64,000 nt of DNA from an uncultured Bacteroidota bacterium. Its GTDB lineage: Bacteria > Bacteroidota > Bacteroidia > Flavobacteriales > Flavobacteriaceae. This document shows positions 37,893 to 45,995 of the stretch, piece after piece. Below the pieces are notes generated by a model that was not told where the DNA came from, ran no database searches, and saw only the letters and a program-made list of their open reading frames with translations. The translations under genes and the position numbers were made by a program. Every line of letters starts with the position of its first letter. The stretch's first letter is position 1. The DNA is taken from contig CACJNF010000002.1 of NCBI GenBank assembly GCA_902594745.1, positions 1-64,000 on the forward strand, written 5' to 3'.

Positions 37893-38285
37893 ATGGCAAA
37901 GCACGAACACAAATTAGAAATTTTTAGAGGTTACTTAAAGTTTAAGTCCAATGTCCAAAAAATATGGGGAGTCTTGATTTTTCTATCAATTGTTACTGCG
38001 ATTGAAGTTGCACTTGGAATCCTAAAACCTCCAATTTTAATGAACTACTTTCTTGGTCTTAAATTAATAAATTGGTTGTTTATTATTATGACAATAATAA
38101 AGGCTTACTATATAACATGGGACTTTATGCATGTTAGAGATGAGAAGCCGTTCTTAAAGAATACGATTATAGTTCCCTTGCTTATTCTAGTGCCATTTTT
38201 ACTTTTTATTCTACTGTGGGAAGGTTCTTACATCTTTGATGTAATGCTAGATGGCTTAAAAGAATGGGATTTTGATATTTATTAA
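37893..38285 (+). CDS. Cytochrome c oxidase subunit IV family protein
   Basis: 130 residues with a His/Lys N-terminus (MAKHEHKLEIFRGY) and three membrane helices (about 24-46, 50-72, 88-110), matching the prokaryotic cytochrome c oxidase subunit IV family. Conserved YYITWDFMHVRDE after the second helix. Small accessory subunit. 2 bases after the subunit III gene and overlapping the next start by 1 base. Confidence 0.9.
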   Translation: MAKHEHKLEIFRGYLKFKSNVQKIWGVLIFLSIVTAIEVALGILKPPILMNYFLGLKLINWLFIIMTIIKAYYITWDFMHVRDEKPFLKNTIIVPLLILVPFLLFILLWEGSYIFDVMLDGLKEWDFDIY

Positions 38286-38944
38286 TGACTAAGAATCTTA
38301 AAAAGTATTTAATTCTTGGCTTTCTCTTCTTTTTCCCAATTTTCGTATATGTTTTTTTATCCACTGGGATAAACAATTTTGCCAAGTTACCAGTTTTAAC
38401 TTATGGAGTAAATGATATAGTTGATTTGGAAGGAAATCTATCAAAAGTATCACTAAAAGATAATATCTCAATAGTAGGTTTTTGGGGTGGAGATATTGAG
38501 AACAAAAAGTCTGAAGCACTTAACTTAAATCAAAAAATTTACAAACGTTTTTATGAGTTTCAAGATTTTCAATTTGTTTTTCTATATAATGTTGAAGAAT
38601 CTAGTGCAATTGAAGATTTAAAATTGGAATTAATTAGTGGTGTAGGTACAGATCTAAAAAAATGGAACTTTATTCCAACATCACAGTCAACTATAAATGA
38701 TGTATTTAATAGTTTTAAAACTAATATAGAATTAGATGAAAATTTTAGTACTCCATATGTATTTATTGTAGACAGAGATTTAAGTTTGAGGGGAAGAGAT
38801 GATGACGAAGATACCGGAATGTTATTTGGGTTTAACTCTCAATCTGTTGCTGAAATAAATAATAAAATGGTTGATGATGTAAAGATTATTCTGGCAGAGT
38901 ATAGATTAGCTCTCAAAAAAAACGATTCACTATTTAATGAATAA
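38285..38944 (+). CDS. Membrane-anchored SCO-like thioredoxin fold without cysteines
   Basis: 219 residues. An N-terminal membrane helix (9-28) is followed by a periplasmic domain whose pattern parallels the neighbouring SCO1: strand ISIVGFWGGDIENKK where SCO1 has its CxxxC, a later TPYVFIVDRDLSLRGR strand-turn matching the SCO/thioredoxin C-terminal beta hairpin. No cysteine and no copper-ligand histidine is present. In Flavobacteriia a hypothetical exported protein commonly sits between subunit IV and SCO1, so a role in oxidase assembly is inferred. Overlaps both neighbours (1 and 8 bases). Confidence 0.75.
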   Translation: MTKNLKKYLILGFLFFFPIFVYVFLSTGINNFAKLPVLTYGVNDIVDLEGNLSKVSLKDNISIVGFWGGDIENKKSEALNLNQKIYKRFYEFQDFQFVFLYNVEESSAIEDLKLELISGVGTDLKKWNFIPTSQSTINDVFNSFKTNIELDENFSTPYVFIVDRDLSLRGRDDDEDTGMLFGFNSQSVAEINNKMVDDVKIILAEYRLALKKNDSLFNE

Positions 38945-39635
38945 TAATTTAAAATATATTGGATTACTGTTAATTATACTTCTTTTTGGAATATTCTCAC
39001 TTCCAAAAATATATGAAAGGATCATTAATTCAGATATTACTGACACAAATAGACTTCACAGAAATGAGAGACTTTCGTATTTAACAATTTCAGATGAAAA
39101 AAGAAAAGCCCCTGATTTTGTTCTCACGAATCAGGATTCTATTTTGATATCAAATGAGGATATGAGTGGAAAAGTTTATGTTCTAGAATTCTTTTTTACA
39201 AGATGCCCAGATATATGTATTGAGATGAATCAAAACATGAAGTTACTAGACGATAAGTTTGCTGAGACAGATGAATTTGGAATAATTTCAGTTACAATTG
39301 ATCCCAAAAATGACACTCCTTCAATCTTAAAAAAATACTCTGAAGCGTTAGAGATCAAATCTCAAAACTGGCATTTTTTAACAGGTGAAAAAGATTATAT
39401 ATATGATTTAGCAAATAATGGGTTTAATATTTTTGCTAATGAAAACACAAGTTTTGCAGGAGGCTTTGAACATCAGGGCTATTTTGCACTTATTGATAAA
39501 GATGGGTATATTAGGTCCAGAAAAGATAGTTTTGGTAATCCAATTATGTACTATTTAGGGATAACTGACATTAACGCAAACCAGCAAGGAATAGAGATGC
39601 TTAGCTATGATATAAAGAAATTAATTGATGAGTAA
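38937..39635 (+). CDS. SCO1/SenC copper chaperone for cytochrome oxidase
   Basis: 232 residues. Membrane anchor 7-24, then a thioredoxin-fold domain with the copper site C90-PDI-C94 (FTRCPDICIEM) and the third ligand H179 (GGFEHQGYF). It delivers copper to, or reduces, the CuA centre of CoxB. Its position after the oxidase subunit genes supports this. The ends overlap the previous gene by 8 bases and reach just past the next ATG. Confidence 0.93.
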   Translation: MNNNLKYIGLLLIILLFGIFSLPKIYERIINSDITDTNRLHRNERLSYLTISDEKRKAPDFVLTNQDSILISNEDMSGKVYVLEFFFTRCPDICIEMNQNMKLLDDKFAETDEFGIISVTIDPKNDTPSILKKYSEALEIKSQNWHFLTGEKDYIYDLANNGFNIFANENTSFAGGFEHQGYFALIDKDGYIRSRKDSFGNPIMYYLGITDINANQQGIEMLSYDIKKLIDE

Positions 39636-40167
39636 AATTGAAAATTCGGGCCAAACTTTGAAATATAAATCTTTAATAATTGTAGTCTCAATTGTTATTC
39701 CATTAGTGGTTTTGATATTATTTAACATAAGAATAACATCTTTGCCACCATTAACATTTTTGCCTCCTATATATGCTACAATTAACGGAATTACAGCTAT
39801 ACTTTTAATAGCTGCTCTTTATAGTATTAAAAACAAAAAAATAAAGCAGCATGAATTGTTAATGAAAACCTCAATCTTCCTATCACTTGTTTTCCTTATT
39901 ATGTATATACTGTATCATATGACTACAGATCCAACTCCTTATGGGGGAGAGGGTATAATAAGAAGTGTTTATTTCTTTACTTTAATCTCACACATTGCAC
40001 TTTCTATTTTTATTGTACCCATGGTATTAGTCACATATGTAAGAGCTATATCTAAAATGTTTGATAAGCATAAGAAAATTGCAAGAATTACTTTTCCAAT
40101 CTGGCTTTATATAGCTATAACAGGTGTTATAGTGTATTTAATGATTTCACCTTATTATGTTTATTAA
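39628..40167 (+). CDS. DUF420 membrane protein, oxidase-associated
   Basis: 179 residues from the ATG at 39628 (a TTG one codon upstream is less likely). Four membrane helices at about 18-38, 45-65, 80-100 and 115-140 plus a fifth near 155-175. Histidines in a helix (YILYHMTTDPTPYGG) and SHIALSIFIVPMVLVTYVRA match DUF420, a family almost always found beside cytochrome oxidase genes and thought to help haem or copper handling. Overlaps the SCO1 stop. Confidence 0.9.
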   Translation: MSKIENSGQTLKYKSLIIVVSIVIPLVVLILFNIRITSLPPLTFLPPIYATINGITAILLIAALYSIKNKKIKQHELLMKTSIFLSLVFLIMYILYHMTTDPTPYGGEGIIRSVYFFTLISHIALSIFIVPMVLVTYVRAISKMFDKHKKIARITFPIWLYIAITGVIVYLMISPYYVY

Positions 40168-40382
40168 TGAATAGAGTTATACTCATATTATTAATTTTTC
40201 TTTTGTCCTCAACAGAGTCTTTTGCTCAATGTTCTATGTTAAGCGCAATAATGGAGACAGACCAACAATACGAAGCTGCTAAGGGCCTTAATAGAGGTAT
40301 AGTTTATTTAATGTCAATACCTTATATACTTGTTGGATTAATTATTTGGAAGATATACAGGACCAATAAAGTATCTAATTAA
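40167..40382 (+). CDS. Small exported membrane protein, end of the oxidase cluster
   Basis: 71 residues: an N-terminal hydrophobic signal (MNRVILILLIFLLSS, ending SFAQ), a short polar loop (CSMLSAIMETDQQYEAAKGLN) with one cysteine right after the predicted cleavage site, and one membrane helix (47-63) with a basic end. It overlaps the stop of DUF420 by 1 base. Similar short proteins follow DUF420 in Flavobacteriia; no molecular function is known to me. Confidence 0.75.
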   Translation: MNRVILILLIFLLSSTESFAQCSMLSAIMETDQQYEAAKGLNRGIVYLMSIPYILVGLIIWKIYRTNKVSN

Positions 40383-40400
40383 TTTTTTTAAAAATTTTTG

Positions 40401-40446
40401 TGTAACGTTTGCTTCTCATAAAAAAAAATGATAAGTTTGCGTTACA
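40401..40446. promoter_or_regulatory. Promoter within an inverted repeat, DUF6249-xre operon
   Basis: A full Bacteroidota promoter is visible: TTTG (40408-40411), a 20-base spacer, TAAGTTTG (40432-40439). It is enclosed by TGTAACG (40401-40407) and its exact complement CGTTACA (40440-40446), with a second inner pair TTCTCAT / ATGATAA (40413-40419 / 40428-40434, one mismatch). GTTTGC also occurs twice directly. The arms lie 39 bases apart, on both sides of the RNA polymerase site, as expected for an operator; the XRE protein of the same operon is the natural candidate. Confidence 0.6.
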
Positions 40447-40466
40447 TTAATATAAAATAAATAAAT

Positions 40467-40880
40467 ATGGAGCATGTTTTAGGAGGGTTAGGAATACTTA
40501 TTCCAATAATAGCAGTATCTCTTCCCGCAATAATTATCTTGATTGTATTTAAATATGAATCAAGAAATAAAAAAAAGAAATATGATACTATTATCGAGGT
40601 ATCAAAAAACATTAATGATCCTGAAGAAATTAGGGATCTTATTAAAGGCTTAGAGGATAACCAAAAAAAATCACCTATTGATCTAAGAAGAAGTGGCGTT
40701 ATAACCATTTTCGTTGGAGCTGGTTTATTTATGCTTGGCTGGATAGCGATAGGTGAAATTTTAAAAGGCGTAGGAGCATTAGTTGCCTTAATTGGAATAG
40801 GCCAGATGGTTGCAGGATATATTTATCCAAATCAATCGGAAGAAATTAATAAAGTAGTTGAGGAGTTTGAGAAAAAATAA
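40467..40880 (+). CDS. DUF6249-type small membrane protein
   Basis: 137 residues. Hydrophobic helix at 7-28, a charged cytoplasmic-type segment (30-75; KYESRNKKKKYDTIIEVSK, then PEEIRDLIKGLED), two more helices (79-97 and 100-120) and an acidic tail. The pattern fits DUF6249, small membrane proteins of unknown role found widely in Bacteroidota, often next to small XRE regulators. First gene of the operon with the promoter at 40408; 3 bases before xre. Confidence 0.75.
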   Translation: MEHVLGGLGILIPIIAVSLPAIIILIVFKYESRNKKKKYDTIIEVSKNINDPEEIRDLIKGLEDNQKKSPIDLRRSGVITIFVGAGLFMLGWIAIGEILKGVGALVALIGIGQMVAGYIYPNQSEEINKVVEEFEKK

Positions 40881-40883
40881 ATT

Positions 40884-41099
40884 TTGGGTAGAAATCATCA
40901 AAAACTTAATAATAGTCTTGAGGAGCTAAGGAGAAAAGCTGGCTTAACACAGCAAGAACTATCTGAAAAAGCAGAAGTTTCAAGAAAGAGTATAAACGCA
41001 ATTGAAAATGGAATTTATGTTCCTTCAACTGTGCTTTCTCTTAAAATTGCTAAGACATTAAAATGTAAAGTTGAAGATTTATTTGAATTACCAGATTAA
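40884..41099 (+). CDS. Small XRE-family transcriptional regulator
   Basis: 71 residues, a single Cro/C1-type helix-turn-helix: SLEELRRKAGLTQQELSEKA, VSRKSINAIENG, PSTVLSLKIAKTLKC and the end KVEDLFELPD, which is the compact YgzD/YozG-like type. The start is a TTG (40884), 3 bases after the DUF6249 stop; no ATG precedes the domain. It probably represses its own operon through the inverted repeat at 40401-40446. Confidence 0.88.
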   Translation: MGRNHQKLNNSLEELRRKAGLTQQELSEKAEVSRKSINAIENGIYVPSTVLSLKIAKTLKCKVEDLFELPD

Positions 41100-41108
41100 T
41101 TCCTTGAT

Positions 41109-41573
41109 ATGAAAATTAAAATATTCAATATCATATTACTATTTGTATTAACCTTCCAGGTCTGTTTATCTCAGGCGGGAAATCAAGAATTTCCTGAAAA
41201 GTATTATTTAACAGAACTTAGAGGGAACATTTCTTTAGACATCGAAATAACTGACTTAAAGAGCAATAAGGGAATGATTAATGTCTTGATTTCAGATGAA
41301 AGTAAAAATGAAATAGCTTCAGCAACTTTTATTAAAGTTGAGGGTCTAAAAGCTGAAGTCTCTTTTGATTCAATTCATCCAGGCAGATATGCTATTCAAT
41401 TCTATCATGATGAAAATCAAAACGGCAAACTTGATATGAATCTTATTGGGATTCCTAAAGAAAGTTATGGAAGTTCAAATGATGTAAAACCAGTATTGGG
41501 TCCACCAAAATTTGAGAAAATGTTATTCAATTTAATTGAGAATAAAAAGGTAATAATGGTTCCAGTTAATTAG
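41109..41573 (+). CDS. Exported DUF2141 protein
   Basis: 154 residues. Signal peptide 1-21 (ending CLSQA). The mature part is a beta-sandwich of the DUF2141 type: KSNKGMINVLISDE, HPGRYAIQFYHDENQNGKLDMNLIGIPKESYG, with an Asp/Asn loop that looks able to bind calcium, and PPKFEKMLFNL near the end. Function in the family is unknown; a periplasmic location is likely. It follows xre by 9 bases and is probably its operon partner. Confidence 0.88.
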   Translation: MKIKIFNIILLFVLTFQVCLSQAGNQEFPEKYYLTELRGNISLDIEITDLKSNKGMINVLISDESKNEIASATFIKVEGLKAEVSFDSIHPGRYAIQFYHDENQNGKLDMNLIGIPKESYGSSNDVKPVLGPPKFEKMLFNLIENKKVIMVPVN

Positions 41574-41616
41574 AAAGTTTTAATGTTAGGATAACACATA
41601 TAACTATAATAAAAAC

Positions 41617-41624
41617 TAATTTTG
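41617..41624 (+). promoter_or_regulatory. Possible -7 element for the ABC exporter operon
   Basis: TAATTTTG, an exact TAnnTTTG, ends 7 bases before the ATG at 41632. If used, the transcript would begin at or next to the start codon, a leaderless message. No clear -33 box. Confidence 0.35.
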
Positions 41625-41631
41625 CATTAAT

Positions 41632-42330
41632 ATGATTAAAATTGATAAACTCCATAAGTCCTATGAAATGGGATCATCTTCTCTTCATGTATTAAAAGGG
41701 ATTGATTTCAACGTGGAAGCTGGAGAATTGGTTGCAATAATGGGATCTTCTGGGTCAGGTAAATCAACTCTTTTGAATATCCTTGGAATGCTTGACAATG
41801 CTGATGAAGGTACATATGATCTAGATAAAATGAGAATTGAAAATCTAGATGAAAAAACTGCAGCAGAATATAGAAACAAATTTTTAGGCTTTATATTTCA
41901 ATCTTTTAATTTAATAAATTATAAAAGCGCACTTGAAAATGTTGCATTACCACTTTATTATCAAGGTTTAAAAAGAAAAGAAAGACAAAAAATCGCACTA
42001 AACTATCTAGATAAAGTTGGTCTTAAAAACTGGTCTACCCATCTTCCCAGTGAATTATCAGGTGGTCAAAAACAAAGAGTTGCAATTGCTAGAGCACTAG
42101 CTTCTAATCCTAAAGTTTTATTAGCTGATGAACCTACTGGAGCATTAGACTCAACAACATCAATGGAGGTAATGGCTCTAATTCAAAAAATTAATAATGA
42201 AGGAAAAACAATATTAGTTGTAACTCATGAACATGATATAGCTATGATGTGTAAAAGAATAGTTAATCTTAAAGATGGAGTAATTGTAGAGGATAAAAAA
42301 GTTAAACAAAATATTATTAAGAATGTTTAA
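41632..42330 (+). CDS. ABC transporter ATP-binding protein, MacB/LolD type
   Basis: 232 residues. Walker A GSSGSGKSTLLN, Q-loop FIFQSFNL, signature LSGGQKQRVAIARAL, Walker B VLLADEPTGALD and H-loop VVTHEHD are all intact, and the short length and sequence context place it in the MacB/LolD (mechanotransmission) group. It energises the two permeases that follow and overlaps the first by 8 bases. Substrate cannot be read; with the adaptor and TolC it makes a tripartite export system. Confidence 0.93.
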   Translation: MIKIDKLHKSYEMGSSSLHVLKGIDFNVEAGELVAIMGSSGSGKSTLLNILGMLDNADEGTYDLDKMRIENLDEKTAAEYRNKFLGFIFQSFNLINYKSALENVALPLYYQGLKRKERQKIALNYLDKVGLKNWSTHLPSELSGGQKQRVAIARALASNPKVLLADEPTGALDSTTSMEVMALIQKINNEGKTILVVTHEHDIAMMCKRIVNLKDGVIVEDKKVKQNIIKNV

Positions 42331-43552
42331 TGTAGAAAGGTGGAAAGAAATATTTCAGTCTATTAAAAAGAATAAACTTAGAACAGTATTGTCTGGTACT
42401 ACTGTTTCACTTGGAATATTAATTTTTATAATTCTTTTTGGTTTAGGAGAAGGTTTAAAAAACTCTTATTCTGACCTGTTTCTTCGACAAGCAAATAATG
42501 TAGTTTTTCTTTATACAGGCAAGACTACCAAGCCCTATGGTGGTTTTAAAACAAACAGAAGGATTGAATTTGATAACTCTGACATTGCCGATATAAAGGC
42601 GAATTTTTCTGATAGAGTTGAGTATATAAACCCTACAATTCGTTATGGAGATAACATAAAATATAAATTAGAGTCATATAACTTTTCAATTCAAGCTGTA
42701 TCCCCTTCAAATCAATACATTGAGGGCAATGTTTTAATGAAAGGAAGATATATAAATGAAAAAGATATTGAGAACAAAACAAAAGTTGTTGTCATTGGGA
42801 GACTCGTTGCAAGAGATATTTTTAAAACAGAAGATCCAATAGGAAAATTTATAAATATTGGAAGTAGATCATACAAAGTAATTGGAGTATTTCAAGATCT
42901 TGATGGTGATAATGAGGAAAGTTATTTATTCCTTCCATATACTACTAGACAGCAGATACTTATGGGAAGTGATAAAGTAGGGAGTATTGCAATAACATTT
43001 AATCCTAATTTAGGAGGGAAAGGTGCTGTAAAGCTTGAGAATGACATAAAGACATTTCTTAAAAAGAAAAAATCAATAGATCCAACAGATCCAAGTGCAA
43101 TAAGAGTTAGAAATGTTGCTGATGAATTGGAAAGATCAATGCAATTTGCAGGAGCTTTGCAAATTATTGTTGCATTTGTTGGGATAGGAACTTTAATAGC
43201 TGGGATAATTGGTATTTCAAACATTATGGTATTTATTGTTAAGGAAAGAACAAAAGAACTCGGTGTAAGAAAGGCATTGGGCGCTCAGCCAAGTGAAATT
43301 ATAAAGATGATCTTAACTGAGTCAATCTTTATTACTTCAATTTCTGGCTTTGCAGGTATGATAATAGGGGTAATTGCATTGAACTCTTTAGAATCAGGTT
43401 TACAAGAATATTTTATTACCAGACCACAGGTAAGCTTAAACATAGCATTTATAGCTACAGTTATTTTAATAATATTTGGTGTCATTGCTGGATACATTCC
43501 AGCAAAGAGAGCTGCACAGATAAAACCAATAGTTGCACTTAGAGATGAATAA
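42323..43552 (+). CDS. MacB-like ABC permease, first copy
   Basis: 409 residues. One N-terminal membrane helix (20-42), a periplasmic MacB-PCD domain (about 50-245), then three C-terminal helices of the FtsX fold with the coupling motif ERTKELGVRKALGAQPSEI and the end PAKRAAQIKPIVALRDE. The four-helix layout is that of MacB-type permeases. It likely dimerises with the second copy as a heterodimer, being a different sequence. Overlaps both neighbours by 8 bases. Confidence 0.92.
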   Translation: MFNVERWKEIFQSIKKNKLRTVLSGTTVSLGILIFIILFGLGEGLKNSYSDLFLRQANNVVFLYTGKTTKPYGGFKTNRRIEFDNSDIADIKANFSDRVEYINPTIRYGDNIKYKLESYNFSIQAVSPSNQYIEGNVLMKGRYINEKDIENKTKVVVIGRLVARDIFKTEDPIGKFINIGSRSYKVIGVFQDLDGDNEESYLFLPYTTRQQILMGSDKVGSIAITFNPNLGGKGAVKLENDIKTFLKKKKSIDPTDPSAIRVRNVADELERSMQFAGALQIIVAFVGIGTLIAGIIGISNIMVFIVKERTKELGVRKALGAQPSEIIKMILTESIFITSISGFAGMIIGVIALNSLESGLQEYFITRPQVSLNIAFIATVILIIFGVIAGYIPAKRAAQIKPIVALRDE

Positions 43553-44819
43553 TTTAAAAAAAATATTTGATGCAGATACTTGGGATGAAATCTTTGAGTC
43601 AATTTCAAAGAATAGAACAAGAACTATAATCACAACAATTGGGGTTTTCTGGGGGATATTTATATATATTGCTCTAGCTGGATCTGCAACTGGGTTAGAA
43701 AATGGTTTTGATGATGCATTTAGTGGTTTAAGTAAGAACTCAATGGGTATTTGGGTGCAGAGTACATCGATTCCTTACAAAGGTTTTGAGGAAGGTAGAC
43801 GTTTCCCATTTCGCTTATCAGATGTTGATTACCTAAAGGATAGAGTTCCAGAGATAGAGTATATTTCTCCAGGACTTCAAGCTGGTGCCTTTTCGGGTTC
43901 ACCCCCGCGGGTAACTAGAGGTATAAAATCTGATAATTTCAATTTATTTGGCAACTTTCCTACTCAAGCAAACATATCTGTAATTAAGATATATGATGGT
44001 GGTAGATATATAAATGATGAGGACATAAAATATGAGAGAAAAGTAGCAGTGATTGGAGAAGGTACTCAAGAAAGACTTTTTGATCAAGATGAGGATCCAA
44101 TTGGAAAGAATATAATTATAAATGATGTTAATTTCAAAGTAGTTGGAATTGAAAAATTCTCTGAAGGCCAAGGATTTGGCTCTGATTCAGATATCACAAT
44201 ACCATACACAACATTTGCAAGAATGTATAACCGAGGAGATAGATTTGGTTTTATGTTTCTGTCAGGATATGATTATGTCAATCCAAAAAATTTAGAGGAA
44301 ACTGTATTAGATAATCTTAAAGTTTTAAAAACAGTTTCACCAGATGATGATAGAGCATTTGGAACTTTTAATATTGGCTCATTATTTGAAAGTATAATTA
44401 AATTTTCTTCTGGTATGATATTTTTATCACTTGTTGTTGGTATTGCAACCATTTTTGCTGGTGTAATAGGGATAGGAAATATAATGTTGATTGCTGTAAA
44501 AGAAAGAACAAATGAGCTTGGAATAAGAAGAGCTCTTGGTGCAACACCTGGACAAGTTAAAGTGCAAATTGTTCTTGAATCAGTTTTTTTAACAATAATT
44601 GCAGGAATAATAGGAATTATTGTAGGTGCTTTATTATTATTCCTAATAAATATAGGAACGGCTAATCTAGAAGATTTTCCATTTACAAATCCAACTGTTC
44701 CATTAGCAATCGTCTTTGGCGCTTTTGCTATAATGGTAACACTTGGTACGCTTATTGGTCTTATACCTGCTGAGAGAGCAGTTAGTATAAAACCAATAGA
44801 GGCTTTGAGAGAAGAGTAA
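43545..44819 (+). CDS. MacB-like ABC permease, second copy
   Basis: 424 residues from the ATG at 43545 (the frame opens four codons earlier). Same plan as the first copy: helix near 28-48, a periplasmic MacB-PCD domain, and three C-terminal FtsX helices with ERTNELGIRRALGATPGQV and the end PAERAVSIKPIEALREE. The copies share plan and motifs but differ throughout, so they are old paralogues. Together with the ATPase and the adaptor downstream this is an export pump. Confidence 0.92.
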   Translation: MNNLKKIFDADTWDEIFESISKNRTRTIITTIGVFWGIFIYIALAGSATGLENGFDDAFSGLSKNSMGIWVQSTSIPYKGFEEGRRFPFRLSDVDYLKDRVPEIEYISPGLQAGAFSGSPPRVTRGIKSDNFNLFGNFPTQANISVIKIYDGGRYINDEDIKYERKVAVIGEGTQERLFDQDEDPIGKNIIINDVNFKVVGIEKFSEGQGFGSDSDITIPYTTFARMYNRGDRFGFMFLSGYDYVNPKNLEETVLDNLKVLKTVSPDDDRAFGTFNIGSLFESIIKFSSGMIFLSLVVGIATIFAGVIGIGNIMLIAVKERTNELGIRRALGATPGQVKVQIVLESVFLTIIAGIIGIIVGALLLFLINIGTANLEDFPFTNPTVPLAIVFGAFAIMVTLGTLIGLIPAERAVSIKPIEALREE

Positions 44820-44839
44820 TTAATTAAAACAAAATAAAA

Positions 44840-45976
44840 ATGAAATTTAAAAATATCGGAATTATATTATTAATCTTAGGTTTTCTTTTTGCGATTGCCT
44901 ATTTCGTAAGAACAAATAGTAAATCTGCAATTGAATATGAAACTACTAATCCATTTATATCATCTATAGAACTTACATCGGTAGTTACTGGGAAAGTCAT
45001 TCCTGAAGATGAAGTTGAAATAAAACCTCAGCTTAATGGTATAATTGAAAAAATTCTTGTAGAGGAAGGAGACACTGTGCAAAATGGTCAATTAATTGCC
45101 GTAATTAAAGTTGTGCCTGATGAAAGGTCTGTATATGGAGCACAAGCTCAAGTAACTTCTTCAAAATTAAATCTAGAAAATGGTGAAAAACAATTAAATA
45201 GAGCAAAAGAACTTTTTGCTAAACAAATAATTTCACAACAAGAATTTGAAGATGCAGAATTAAGATATAACTCTGCTAAAGAAAACCTAAAAGCTGCTGA
45301 AAATGATTTAGAAATAATAATGAATGGTTCAGTTGCTGGGTCATCTACTGCTAATACTAACATTAGAGCAACTCTTTCTGGGACTATTTTGGAGATCCCA
45401 GTTGAAGTTGGAGATCAAGTAATTGCTGCAAATAATTTTAATGCTGGTACATCTGTAGCAATAATCGCTGATTTAAGTCAAATGATTTTTGAAGGAAAAG
45501 TAGATGAAGCAGAGGTAGGGAATTTAACTAATGGTATGAAGATAATTGTTAGTATGGCCGCCATACCTGATAAAGAATTTGATGCAAAGCTTAAGTTTGT
45601 AGCTCCAAAGGGAACGGAAGAAGGAGGTGCAGTACAATTTAAAATTGAGGCTGAACTTACTTTAGATGATGATACTTTTGTAAGAGCTGGATACAGTGCT
45701 AACGGTGCGCTAGTTGTTAACTCTAAGACAGATATAATGGTTATTCCTGAGGCTGTTCTTCAATTTGATAGAAGAACTCAACAGCCTTTTGTTGAAATTG
45801 AAATTTCAGATCAAAATTTTGAAAGAAGAGAATTAGAAACTGGTTTATCTGATGGTATAAAAGTTGAAGTTTTATCTGGAGTTGAAATGACAGATAATAT
45901 TAAAATTTGGAATAAGACAGAGCCATTAAAAATTGAACCAGAGGAATCAGCATTTGATCAATTTGAGGATAGATAA
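44840..45976 (+). CDS. HlyD/MacA-type periplasmic adaptor protein
   Basis: 378 residues. An N-terminal membrane helix (7-23), a lipoyl-like domain split by an alpha hairpin (about 85-145; QLNRAKELFAKQIISQQEFEDAELRY), beta-barrel and membrane-proximal domains (for example GTILEIPVEVGDQV). Membrane-fusion protein that bridges the inner-membrane permeases and TolC. It follows the second permease by 20 bases and precedes TolC by 19. Confidence 0.93.
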   Translation: MKFKNIGIILLILGFLFAIAYFVRTNSKSAIEYETTNPFISSIELTSVVTGKVIPEDEVEIKPQLNGIIEKILVEEGDTVQNGQLIAVIKVVPDERSVYGAQAQVTSSKLNLENGEKQLNRAKELFAKQIISQQEFEDAELRYNSAKENLKAAENDLEIIMNGSVAGSSTANTNIRATLSGTILEIPVEVGDQVIAANNFNAGTSVAIIADLSQMIFEGKVDEAEVGNLTNGMKIIVSMAAIPDKEFDAKLKFVAPKGTEEGGAVQFKIEAELTLDDDTFVRAGYSANGALVVNSKTDIMVIPEAVLQFDRRTQQPFVEIEISDQNFERRELETGLSDGIKVEVLSGVEMTDNIKIWNKTEPLKIEPEESAFDQFEDR

Positions 45977-45995
45977 ATACTAGAGATTTAAAAAT

